From NCBI RefSeq assembly GCF_037975245.1, contig NC_092577.1, positions 20,582,898 through 20,646,897 of the forward strand: a DNA stretch of 64,000 nucleotides, written 5' to 3'. Made by a program: the position numbers and the translations under genes. This document shows, in pieces, positions 10,710-21,270 of the stretch; the stretch's first letter is position 1; the number at the start of each line of letters is the position of its first letter. Under the pieces are notes generated by a model, which worked only from the letters and a program-made list of their open reading frames with translations, was not told the DNA's origin and did no database searches. Origin of the DNA: Apostichopus japonicus (lineage: Eukaryota; Echinodermata; Holothuroidea; Aspidochirotida; Stichopodidae).

Positions 10710-13700
10710 TCAAGCGAGCCAAAAAAAGTACATACGCTCACCGACCTGCAGAGACAAAACTACAAAAGGACGACCAGCACGCAGCGAAACAAAACACCCT
10801 TCCCCAGCACACCACCGTCCAAAAAAGGCAGCCCTAGATAAACGGCGAAAATCGCCTTCAACCTGAAGGCGAATGTCAGACTTCACCGCCTCCAGGACTG
10901 CCTGCCAACTGGCAAATTTCCCCCTAAAAACAATATCACATCTATTCCTCCAAATAAGTTTTTTTACAACAGAACAAACATAAATAATACGCTGCAACAC
11001 AGCAACGGAACAAACTGGAGGATCTAATCCATATAAAACAAAACCCTGTCCTACCGACCAGGAACGGTCTCCCGTTAAACGGTCGGTCCAGGACTGAAAC
11101 CACTCCCACAAGTTCAAAACAAAGGGGCAATGCCAAAAACATGGGCAGTACTTTCTAAGCTGTCACAGCCGGTCCTCGGGCACAGTCCATCACCCAATCC
11201 GCCAGTGATACCTTTTCAGATTGGTCACCAAGGCACCGTGTGCAATTCTCCATGCAAGATCACGGAGCCTGCAACCATTCAGCTTTGAATGCACCGAACG
11301 CCATACTTCGACAGGATGACGTCCCTGTACAAAAATTGCATTCAAGGCCCTATCCCGCAAGGAACTGAGAACGAGGGCCGGTCGTGACAGGTCAACAGGG
11401 GAGGGGGGCAACTGAATGAGAGCGGAGCAAATGACACGCACCACTCTGCTTGGTGTGCTACTGTACGGTTCTCTGTTGCTAAACAGCGCCGGAACCCATC
11501 GACGCAAGTGCAACCCGCCCCAAAACGTACAAAATATGAACAAGGCAACCCTGGGTCAGTAACCGCTACAAACAATTGCTTAAATAACAAACAAGTTAAC
11601 TTACTTCCCAGATGAACCACCCCTGGTCCCCCCTTCTCCAGTTTTTGGTACAATATCGCCCTCTTGACCAGCTCTGTACCACCAGACCATATGAATGAAA
11701 AAATCGCCCTTTGCAACCGCACCAGGACGCGACGCGGAATTGGGTACACCGCGCCCGGGTACCACAAGATGGGCGAAACGAAACGATTAACAACGGTGAC
11801 TTTCCCCAAGATCGAAAGCCAGCGGGTGCCAAAGGTTTCGAGTCTGCTCTCAAATACCTCAGCCCTCTCGCTCCAGGTGACATCACAAGGTGCATCGTAG
11901 CCGAACCATATACCATTAATTTTGATATTGTGATCCGACCACGACGCACCGAATGGTAAGTCTCTGTATCTCCAGCTACCAAGACGAAAGCCCTTTGCCT
12001 TTTCTGGATTCAACTTCGCCCCGGTAGCTCTCTCAATAGATAAATCCTGCGAGAGTGCGCGAAAGGAGCCCAGACTCGAAACAACACATGTCACGTCATC
12101 TGCATATTGAGCGCATTTCACTTTGGCACCCCCTGGCACAACGAATGGAACAAGTCTGGAGTCCCTTTCCAAAAGACGAGAGAGGGACTCGCTAAACAAA
12201 ACAAAGTAATGGAGACAGAGGGCACCCCTGGCGCACCCCCTCTCTACGTTAAAAACCTCCGAACAAAACCCATTTACGATAACAGAACTGAAACTTTCTT
12301 GATACAAAACAGAAATCCATTTACGAAAATTTGGGTGCAACTGAAACGTCTCCAATACATTCATTAAAAAAACGCGATCCACCATGTCAAAGGCCTTCTG
12401 CTGGTCCAGAGACACCAATGCACATGGCAGATCACGCTCAATAACAAAGTCGGTCAAGTCGCGCATCAACCACAAGTTCTGCTGGATGCAATGACCCTTC
12501 ACTGCACAAGTCTGGAGATCACCCACAAGATGCGGCATAGCCAGTGCAAGGCGGTTGCACAAAGCCTTAGCCAGCAACTCGTAGTCCACATTTAACAAGG
12601 TGATCGGACGCTTGTTACGGGGATCCAAGGGGTCCCCAGACTTGGGCAGCAAAGTAATCAAGCCCAGACGTTGACTTTGGTTTAACAGTCCGTTTTGGAA
12701 GGCGTCTTCGAAGACGGCTCTGATGTCGGGTCCTAATATTGCCCAGAAGGTTCGGTAGAACTCCCTCGGAAGCCCGTCCGAACCCGGGGACTTGCCATTC
12801 TCCATCTTCGAAAGCGCCTTCCAAAGCTCAACAGTGGTTATTTCGCCCCCCAAAATATCATTGACATCGTGGGGAACGGTTTTGGAGATTCCCCTCAATA
12901 AATCAGCCTGTGCCGACAAGTCGTCATTGCCACGCGTAAACAAACTCGAATAATACTCTTTATATACGCGGACAATGCCGTGAGGGTCACTGACCACGGT
13001 CCCATCGGTAGCGCGCACAGACGGGACGCGTCTGTCACCAGCCGATGAGCTAACGGACTGGTAAAACCTCAGTGAAGGGCGCTCCTCGGCTTCCACCGCT
13101 TCGACACGGGCCCTGACGCGGGCACCGTGGTACTTTTCATCGAGATAAGTCTGCAAAGCGATGACAGCCGAAGGGTCGCCAAACTTCACCTCCGCGCACA
13201 GCTTGGAGAATCTTTCTCTTCGACGCCGTGCGCGGGTCACGCAATACTGAATTGCGTAGCGTTTGATGCGCAACTTGACATCATCCCACCATTGGGATGT
13301 AGAAGCAAAGGCCGGCTTCAATGTTTGCCATCCTTTGTACCTGGTCTCGAAACCCTGGCGGAACTCTGCCTCGCCAAGAATCCGACAGTTAAAGCTTCCA
13401 TAGGCCCCGCCCGATGGGGAAAATGGAAGGCAAACAAACCGTGCTACTACAGTGTCATGGTCAGAGAGCGGACAGCTGAGCGTCTCGCAACCCGAAAATG
13501 TAAAACTTACGGGCGCATACACTCGATCTATCCTGGAGGCATCTTCTCCGTTAGGCATCACCCACGGGTGCATATGCCTCCAGACATCGGCTAAAAGGTG
13601 TGCCGAAGTGAATCTGTCCAATTCTGTGATCCCAGCGTCGGGACTAGCAGACACAGAAGCCCCGAGTCTGTGAAGACCAGTCTCTGGGACACAGTTAAAG

Positions 13701-14124
13701 TCTCCGACCATGACACATGGTGCACTACTAGGAACAAAGGAAGGCAGCGTGTTAAAAAATTCTCGTCTAGCAGAAGGCCGATTGGGAGCATACACATTTA
13801 AAAGGGAGATGTTACCCTGTAGATACTTGAAAAGAATGCAATTCAATCGGTCCTCGTGATCCGTCTCCACCCTAGGTGGCACAACCCGCCTGACGAGGTG
13901 ACAGAAGGATGACAGTGCCAGAGGATGAAGACGAACCAAACGAAGCATGCAGCCCACCACCCCACTCATAAGCCCCATAGAGGGACATCTTCTTCGAAAA
14001 TATGTTTCTTGCAGGCAAACGCAGTCGACCTCCATTGATTTACAATACTGGAAATGCGACTGCGCTTGCGATGATCCCTCATGTCATTCACGTTGAGAGT
14101 GGCAACCGAAAATGTATGGGCCAT
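10710..14124 (-). pseudogene. ORF2 of B1 (APE endonuclease / reverse transcriptase), frameshifted
   Basis: The start ATG (MAHTFSVATLNVN) is at 14124-14122. A shift in the endonuclease near 14030 puts the main frame (14035-11342) in a different phase. Endonuclease motifs LQET, VYAPNRPS, GDFNCVP and SDHDTVV are present. RT motifs GKSPGSDGLP, LDQQKAFDMVD and QYADDVT are present; the usual GVRQGCP motif is altered near 12240 to GCARGA. The C-terminal CCHC domain is in another frame at 10942-11250. The protein would nick target DNA and prime reverse transcription, but this copy cannot make it. Confidence 0.85.
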
Positions 14125-14144
14125 GAGAGGGCAATGGGGCAAAA

Positions 14145-16418
14145 CTACGCCGACAACGATTCTGTAAGCTTCAAGCGCGCTGTAGACGACATATCGTCGT
14201 CCGAGTCGTCACTTGAGGCCGACCTTTTTAGAGAGGGTTCCCCCATCTCGTCGTACCAGCTCGTCCCAGTGGCACGTTTCGGCTCGACGATCACCGAGCC
14301 TCCGGAGTCGCTGTCAGTGTGCTTTTTACGTGCAAAGAAACGGACACGGACCAAAGGTCAACAAAACCAAAAAAACAATCCCAGTCTGTTTAACAACCAC
14401 CAAAAACCCAACTGAAAACCCACAAACAGAAATCTCTCACTAACCCACAAATGTATAAAATATAGCGTTCAACGTGACGCGAAAAGGACACGGACCAGAA
14501 GGCCAACAGAACCAAAACAATAAAGCTCCACAAACCAGCCCCAAAAAGCCAACACCAAACCACAAACAGAAAACCCCCAACACATATTATGTAAGGACCA
14601 CACAAACCCCCCACCCCACACATAACTAACTAACTCCAAAATTCATCCGGGGTACGCCGTCCCGATAGCAGACGACAGGCTTGCGTATTACCTGCGAAAT
14701 TTTCCCAATACGGGTCTTTTCAAGCCCCTAACAGTATTCCCCCTTTTCTTACGAGGGAGCAGAGTTCATAACTCCTCGTCAACCTTGATCGAGTGGACCT
14801 TCCTGTCAGGAACAGGAGGTCCACTAGCGACCATCGTGTCCGGTATAGCGGAAGCGGCTGCGGGTAGGGTGGAAGGGCCACTCGAGTCAATGAGATCAGT
14901 GGCCTGTTGTCTCATCAAACCAATCGGAGGACTCCTTAGCCACAACTAATAAGGCTGTAGTGCAGTCCTCCATTGGCGAGTCAGAATCTGGGCCACTTAA
15001 TGTCTCTTGGGCCGGTTGACTCGGGGCCCGACTAGTATCACCGATAGCGGGCGCAGCTACCGGTGAACCAGTACAAGCGGCATCCTGCGCCGCGTGCCAC
15101 TCCGCTAGTACGATCTCCGCCGTTTTGTCCTGCTCTGCCTCAGTGGGCAGGCTGGCAGTCTCGGCAAGTTCGATCAGGGGAGAGGTCGGACACGAAAGGG
15201 GGAACAAAGCCTCCATCGGGGCGCTAGTGTCGGACACTGGGGCGATGACAGGATCATCTTGTGGTACGGTGTCAGAGGCCGGGACAGGGACCGCTGCAAC
15301 CACGCCCGTAGCCACTCTCGCGGCGTATGAGCGGTCTGGGCATAAACGGGCGATATGGCCCGTTTTCCCACACGAGTTGCAAACGATATCCCCTTTACAC
15401 TCGGCCAGGGTATGCCCAACCTGTAAACAGCGGCTACACCGCTTGTTCGGTGTCAGTCAGTCGCTGTCAGACATAGCCTCCGGAGACCCGACGACCTCGT
15501 CGTCGTCAGACAGAGTCTCCGGATCTGGCGATACCGGCGGCGGACTGGGGATGGAACTGGACAGGTTGATGGGGGAAGCTGGTGGAGACCCCGTGTCCGC
15601 TTCGCTGTGTGCTGGAGACGGTGCGGGCACGGGGTCTGCAACTACGGGGGAGGGTGAACCAGGTGCGTAAGGTGAACCCTCACCCGGTTTCCCCTCCTTG
15701 CGTGGAGCTTCCTCCGAGGCAGTAGGTGCGCCAGAACTTGGCGCCTTTGCTTGACCCCCCACTCTTTGTCATAAAGACAAGAGGAGGGACAAGCGCGAAA
15801 AACATGCCCCTCCTTCCCACAGAGTGAGCACACAACTTCGCTTGGGCAAGCAGAGGTATCATGCCCAAGACGAAGGCAGCGCCCACACTTTTTGTTTGGG
15901 CAGCCCTTGGCTTCGTGCCCGGTCTCCCCACACCTGAAGCAGGTACGGGGCTGACCGGGGTAACGCACGTGAGCTTTAAGCCCGGCAATAAAAAGGAAGG
16001 AGGGAATGTCCTGCTTGAGGTCGATCCGAACCTGTCGGTGCCCGTTCAACACCCCAGGGGCCTGTGCGTAGGAGCACATTTTGATGGCCTTGACAGCCCC
16101 AAACCGACCTAAAACAGTTGCGACAAGTTCCTGACGCACCTCTAGTCCTACGTGGATGACAGTTACCCATACGGAACACTCGTATGGAGTAACTGTCAAA
16201 CCTTGAACCCCACTCAGCAACGTGACACCCTTCTGCCGGGTCACGTCACTGGTAAAACGTACATCATAATTACGACCCTGGAGAGCTTGCAACGCATCAA
16301 CCTCTCCAGGCACAACAACACCCTTACTCTTTAAAATACTAAAAACTTGCACCGGTGGAACCGCTTGTTCACCGGTGAAGGTTAACTTAACAATTTTGGA
16401 ATCACGGCGCGATGCCAT
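14145..16418 (-). pseudogene. ORF1 of B1 (three CCHC knuckles), split by the A3 insertion
   Basis: ATG at 16418-16416 starts MASRRDSKIVKLTFTGE. The N-terminal frame to 15642 holds the segment around WVTVIHVGLEVRQE and three CCHC knuckles at about 15780-15940. A frameshift follows near 15760, then a Pro/Ser-rich acidic region with DSDS repeats. A3 (14318-15458) interrupts this region, and the C-terminus (KRATGTSWYDEMGEPSLKRS) resumes at 14305 and ends TAG about 20 nt before ORF2. Confidence 0.85.
14318..15458 (-). mobile_element. A3: 5'-truncated ORF1-only family A element nested in B1
   Basis: The insert is flanked by the perfect 12-bp duplication AGTCGCTGTCAG (14306-14317 and 15459-15470). 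On the minus strand it starts within the ORF1 knuckle region, runs to the ORF1 stop, jumps at about 14695 to the ORF2 C-terminal codons and ends in the CACGTAAAAAGCAC tail. The vestigial ORF2 ATG is mutated to ATA. At the 5' junction 8 extra bases (TGTCAGTC, 15451-15458) partly repeat the target, as is common at LINE 5' joins. Confidence 0.92.
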
Positions 16419-16597
16419 GAAACAAACTAAAGACAGGTTTAAACTTAAAACGATATACGATAACTATATACGACACCCGCCTGGCGGGAAGTATAGCACA
16501 GTACAGTAAGGTAAGAAAGTAGCTGTATCAGATGGAGAGCGAGAGCGAAAAACCCGTCTGCACTCCACGAAAGCCAACTGCCAGACTTAAGCCATGT

Positions 16598-17892
16598 AGC
16601 CTTAGGCCTGCGCAGGGCCCTGTACCCACACGACTAGTGTTCACAAAACAGGTTCGTTTAGGAAAAGAAACTCTACAAGATTCCTAATGTACTAATCCAA
16701 AGTTACTCCTCTTGAGACTGGCTGGACCTTTGCCTACTGCCCCCCCCCCCTTGACGTTCTCAGTCTGTTGACAAACCACTTTCAGTGAAACAATAGTCTA
16801 CACCCACCTACCCCCCCCTCTCCATGAATAATGTTTCTGGCAACGCCAATGTCACCATGCAGCTGATAGTTTGCCTCGAATACATATCACACACATAATA
16901 ATGTGATACTCAGTAACGTGATCACAGAACATGAACAAAACCTCTGACCAAACAATGTGTCTATGCATTCAGTGGAAACATATCAGCATCGTCATTATGA
17001 CCTTGACTTCCGTTACTAGTAGACACACCTTCACACAGTTCAGTGATCTTTTCTGCTTAACAGCTTCTTACTCTTATTGGCCACCAGTGTCGCATACAAC
17101 TTTTTTCTCCATTATTGATAAAAAGCTTGAAGAACAATTTGGGCAATTTCTTCCCTGGTAAAGAAACTTCGTGTTTGTATGCATCGCATAAGAGAAGGAC
17201 TAGTTGTATTTTCCCTTCAACCTGTAAGATAAATACCTCACTTGAATTCTGTCTTTTATTGGCAGGCATCATATAACAGTACGAAGGTGCAAGGAAACTG
17301 TAATATGAACAACAAAACCAATTGCTGATACTTGTTACACCAACAATCCTTGATACACAAATAATTCCTTCCCTCAATCTATGTTTCATACAACATTATA
17401 CCGTAGAGTGATATAGTAACCACCACCGTAGAAATTAAGATGTAAAAGGGAGGGGGGGGGGGGGTCAATGAGCTCATGAAATCTGGTGAAGGTGTAGCAA
17501 TTCCTTCTATGTACCATATAAGCAAGGAGATGGTCATCAAATGATCAACTGTCCATTTTTCCCCAGAAAGCAGCACTAGGACAGTCCAGTCATTTACAAC
17601 ATCTATGACAACGACCATGTCTGCTCGATATGTTGTGCCTAGGTATGTATACTAAATATTACTTGAATTTCATCTGCTTGTGATATTCCCCTGACATGAT
17701 CCAGCAGAGTCTCATAGTTCTCAATTTCAAAAACCTGGCAACGAGTTACATCTGAAACATTGAACTTGGTATTGATTGTTGCACTACATTCAGAGAACCA
17801 CTTCCCACAGTGACTGCTTTGGTGTCGCATGGCAACTGTTTAACATATGTCTTTCAAGCAAGCCTCAAAACGCATGTCCAACAATGAACCAG
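16598..17892. other. Unique AT-rich DNA, no supported gene
   Basis: Contains C-runs near 16740 and 16810 and a G-run near 17453. No splice-flanked open exon was recognised on either strand. Confidence 0.45.
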
Positions 17893-19454
17893 TAGCGCGC
17901 ACAGATGGGACGCGTCGGTCACTCGCCGATGAGCTTACGGACTGATAAAACCTCAGTGATGGGCGCCCCTCGGCTTCCACCGCTTCGACACGGGCCCTGA
18001 AGCGGGCACCGTGGTACTTTTCATCTAGATATGTCTGCAAAGCGATGACAGCCGAAGGGTCGCCAAACCTGACCTCCGCGCACAGCTTCGAGAATTTGTC
18101 TTCGACGCCGTGCCCGGGTCACGCAATACTGAATTGTGTAGCGTTTGATGCGCAACTCGACAATCATCCCACCACTGGGATGTAGAGGCAAAGGCCGGCT
18201 TCAATGTTTGCCATCCTCAGGCATGAGACTCTTCCGCGGAAACGCGAATTTCAGATTTTTTTTTCTTCTCATTTTCTTCTCGTAATTCGCGTTTTTTTCT
18301 TATTTTTTAGTAATTTTGTTATTGAATTATTTTTTTTGGCCGAACATGCTGGACTGTGAAGGGAAGGAACACCGAATTTGACCAGTGGTGGAATCAAGTA
18401 GCACAAAGCAAGCAAAAGAGCCTTTTTTTGGTTCAAAAAGGCTAATGGATAAATTATACAAGCAGAAATTCCACACTTACGTGATGTGATAGATGTGATA
18501 GATTCCATCTAGAGTCCACCATTTCGCATCTAAGCCATCCTTACCTGACAACAAATTTCTAAAGGGGAGGGGACCACCCCTCCCCTTAAACCCCTCCCCC
18601 AGGACGGCTATCGATAAATTTCTGATTTTTTTCCCAGGCTCAGTCCCATCCATGCATCCTTTGTACCTGGTCTCGAAACCTTGGCGGAACTCTGCCTCGT
18701 CAAGAATCCATTGGCCCGCCCGGTCGGGAAAATGGAAGGCAAAACAAACCGTGCTACTACAGTGTCATGGTCAGAGAGCGGACAGCTGAGCGTCTCGCAA
18801 CCAGAAAATTTAAAACTCACGGGCGCATACACCCGATCTATCCTGGAGGCATCTTCTCCGTTAGGTCTCACCCACGTATACCCCGTACTACACGGGTGCA
18901 TATGCCTCCATACATCGGCCAAAAGGTGTGCCGAAGTAAATCTGTCCAGCTCTGTGATCCCAGCGGTCAGGACTAGCAGACACAGAAGTCCCGAGTCTGT
19001 CAAGACCCGAGTCTGGGACACAGTTAAAGTCTCCGACCATGACACACGGCGCACTACCAGGAACAAAGGAAGGCAGCGTGTTAAAAAAATCTCGTCTAGC
19101 AGAAGGCCGATTGGGAGCATACACATTGCAAATGGAGATGTTACCCTGTGGACACTTGAATAGAATGCAAAGCAATCGGCCCTCGTGATCCGTCTCCACC
19201 CTAGTGGCAAAACCCGCCTGACGAGGTGACAGAAGGATGACAGTGCCAGAGGATGAAGACGAACCAAACGAAGCATGCAGCTCACCACCCCACTCATAAG
19301 CCCATAGAGGGACATCTTCTTCCAAAATATGTATTTCTTGCAGGCAAACGCAGTCGACCTCCATTGATTTACAATACTGGAAAATGCGACTGCGCTTGCG
19401 ATGAACCCTCATGCCATTCACGTTCAAAGTGGCAACTGAAAGTGTATGGGCCAT
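17893..19454 (-). pseudogene. Partial ORF2 of B4 (endonuclease and linker)
   Basis: ATG at 19454-19452 starts MAHTLSVATLNVNGMR. The endonuclease motifs LQEIHI, VYAPNRPS and GDFNCVP are readable, with a shift near 18960. The RT domain is missing. The TIR element at 18218-18654 splits the linker region. Confidence 0.8.
18218..18654. mobile_element. Short TIR element (MITE-like) inside B4
   Basis: It lies between two CATCCT copies (18212-18217 and 18655-18660), a probable target duplication that may once have been longer. The ends are imperfect inverted repeats, CAGGCATGAGACT at the left against CATGGATGGGACT read inward from the right, about 17 of 25 matches overall. Near the left end, AACGCGAATT and AATTCGCGTT form a second internal inverted pair. 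No coding capacity was seen. Superfamily is uncertain; hAT-like is a guess. Confidence 0.6.
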
Positions 19455-19489
19455 GAGAGGGCAATGGGGCAAAACTACGCCGACGACGA

Positions 19490-20755
19490 TTCCGTAAGCT
19501 TCAAGCGCGCCCTAGACGACATATCGTCGTCCGAGTCGTCACTTGAAGCCGACCTTTGGCTAAGATCATGTGTAGTATCTGTTCCCTTCGGGAATGGTGA
19601 TGCACACCTGACGATGATCACACAGTCACACAGTCACAGTCCCGATGCAAGGGGACTGGGGCTGAGAGCGTATCAGTCGTTTGGTAGTTTGGTTTTCGTG
19701 CCCAGGTTCTTTCCTGGGTGACTTTCTTAAAAAGTACCTGTTGAGAGAGGGTTCCCCCATCTCTTCGTACCAGCTCGTCCCAGTGGCACGTTTCGTCTCG
19801 CTGATCACCGATTCACCGGAGTCGCTGTCAGACAGAGCCTCCGGAAAATCGATGACCACCGTGTCTCCGTCAGACAAAGCCTCCGGATCTGGCGATACCG
19901 GCGGCGGACTGGGGACGGAACTGGAACGAGTTGATTGGGGGAAGCTGGTGGAGACTCGGTGCGGACACGGGGTTGGGATCTGCAACGACGGGGGAGGGTG
20001 AACCAGATGCAGGGGAGGGTAAAATCCCACCAGATTCCCCCTCCTCTCGTCAAGCAGTAGGTGCGTCGGAACTCGACTTACCCCCACTCTTAGTCTTAGA
20101 GACATATGAGGAGGGACAATCTCGAAAGACATGTCCCTCCTTTCCACATAGTGAGCACACAACCTCGTTTGCGCAAGCGGTGCTATCATGCCGAAGACGA
20201 AGGCAGCGCCCACATTTCTTGTTTGGGCAGCCCTTGGCTTCGTGCCCGGTCTCCCCACACCTGAAGCAGGTACGGGGCTACGGGGCTGACCGGGATACCG
20301 CACGTGGGCTTTATGCCCTGCTATAAACAGGAAGGAGGGAATGTCCCTGTTTCATGTCGCTCCGAACCTGTCGGTGCACGTTCAACACCCCAGGGGCCTG
20401 TGCATAGGAGCACATTTTGGCAGCCTTGACAGCCCCAAACCGACCCAAAACCGTTACAAGTTCCTGCCGCACCTCTAGTCCTATGTGGATGATAGTTACC
20501 CATACGGATCGCTCGTATGGAGAAACTGTCATCCCCTCGACGTTACTCAGCAAGGTGACACCCTTCTGACGGGCCACGTCACTGGTAAAACGTAAATCGT
20601 ACGTATTACGACCCTGGAGAGCTTGCAAAGCATCAACCTCTCCAGGCACAACAACACCCTTGGCTCTTCAAAATACTGAAAACTTGCACCGGTGGAACCG
20701 TTTGTTCACCGGTGAAGGACAACTTAACAATCAGAGAATCACGGCGCGATGCTAT
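19490..20755 (-). pseudogene. ORF1 of B4, start codon lost
   Basis: The expected ATG at 20755-20753 reads ATA. Downstream the family B ORF1 pattern is followed (SILKS, WVTIIHIGLEVRQELV, then knuckles near 20140-20290) with frameshifts near 20640, 20320 and 20060. The acidic C-terminus is split by the short repeat at 19557-19741. Confidence 0.8.
19557..19741 (+). repeat. Short repeat C, copy 1 (SINE- or MITE-like)
   Basis: About 185 bp interrupt B4 ORF1 between ACCTTTG and ACCTGTTG, an imperfect possible target duplication. The core GATGCAAGGGGACTGGGG..GAGAGCG..TTTGGTAGTTTGG recurs at 26465-26580 (+) and 28095-28205 (-). The 3' part ends with the hairpin CCCAGG..CCTGGG and an A-rich tail. Confidence 0.65.
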
Positions 20756-20805
20756 GATACCGAAGGTGGCTAGGCCACAGGGGAGTAACAAAAAAGAAAC
20801 AAACT

Positions 20806-20876
20806 GAGTTTTGTTTGTACGAATGAGGTGGTTTGGTAGTGTCGTTTTGTATCCCGTTCGACGGGTCACGTAAAAG
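20806..20876 (+). mobile_element. B5: extremely 5'-truncated family B tail
   Basis: About 70 bp match only the extreme 3' end of family B, including TGTATCCCGTTCGACGGGTC and the CACGTAAAAG terminus. It sits in opposite orientation inside the 5' UTR of B4. An adjacent 40 bp (20757-20795) matches neither family. Confidence 0.75.
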
Positions 20877-21270
20877 GAACTAAAGACAGGATAGTGAAAC
20901 TACAAACGATATACGAACTGAGGAAAGCACACGAACACGAACATAAGCTATGACACCCGCCTGGCGGGAGGTATAGCACAGCACAGTACAATAACACAGC
21001 TGTGTGCTTTTTACGTGCTAAGAAAACGGACACGGACCAAAGGTCAACAAAAACAATCCCAGTCTGCAAAACAACAAGTGAAACCCATCAATCTCTCACT
21101 AACGCAGCGCTCAACGTGCCGCGAAAAGGACACGGACCCAAAGGCCAACAGAAGCAAAAGAAAAAAACACTACAAACCGGCCCCCAAAAGCCAACCCCGA
21201 ACCACAAACAGTAAAAATAAAAGCGACCAATACTACACAACAACCACACCACCCCCACCACACCTACCAA

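Larger units (their letters stand above)
10621..16587 (-). mobile_element. B1: near full-length Tx1-like element (family B), with A3 nested inside
   Basis: The 3' end at 10621 carries a CCCG..CGGG hairpin and a CACGTAAGAAGCAC tail. ORF2 covers 10710-14124, ORF1 up to 16418, and the 5' UTR runs to 16587. Flanking TAAGCCATGT at 10611-10620 and 16588-16597 is a 10-bp target-site duplication; the last two bases could also belong to the tail. The nested A3 occupies 14318-15458. ORF1 and ORF2 of this family are separated by about 20 nt, not overlapping as in family A. Confidence 0.9.
17893..21003 (-). mobile_element. B4: family B element lacking its 3' part, with three insertions
   Basis: Family B homology starts abruptly inside ORF2 at about 17893 (3' portion absent), continues through the endonuclease and ORF1 and ends in 5' UTR at about 21003. 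There it abuts the 3' end of A5. It is interrupted by a TIR element (18218-18654), a short repeat (19557-19741) and a tiny plus-strand B tail (20806-20876). Loss of a 3' end is not explained by ordinary 5' truncation, so deletion or rearrangement is likely. Confidence 0.8.

Noticed and set aside
12107-12367. Plus-strand frames inside B1 ORF2
   Set aside because: Antisense shadows of the RT domain.
17057-17389. Minus-strand frame of 110 codons
   Set aside because: No motif or splice context; composition typical of AT-rich intergenic DNA.
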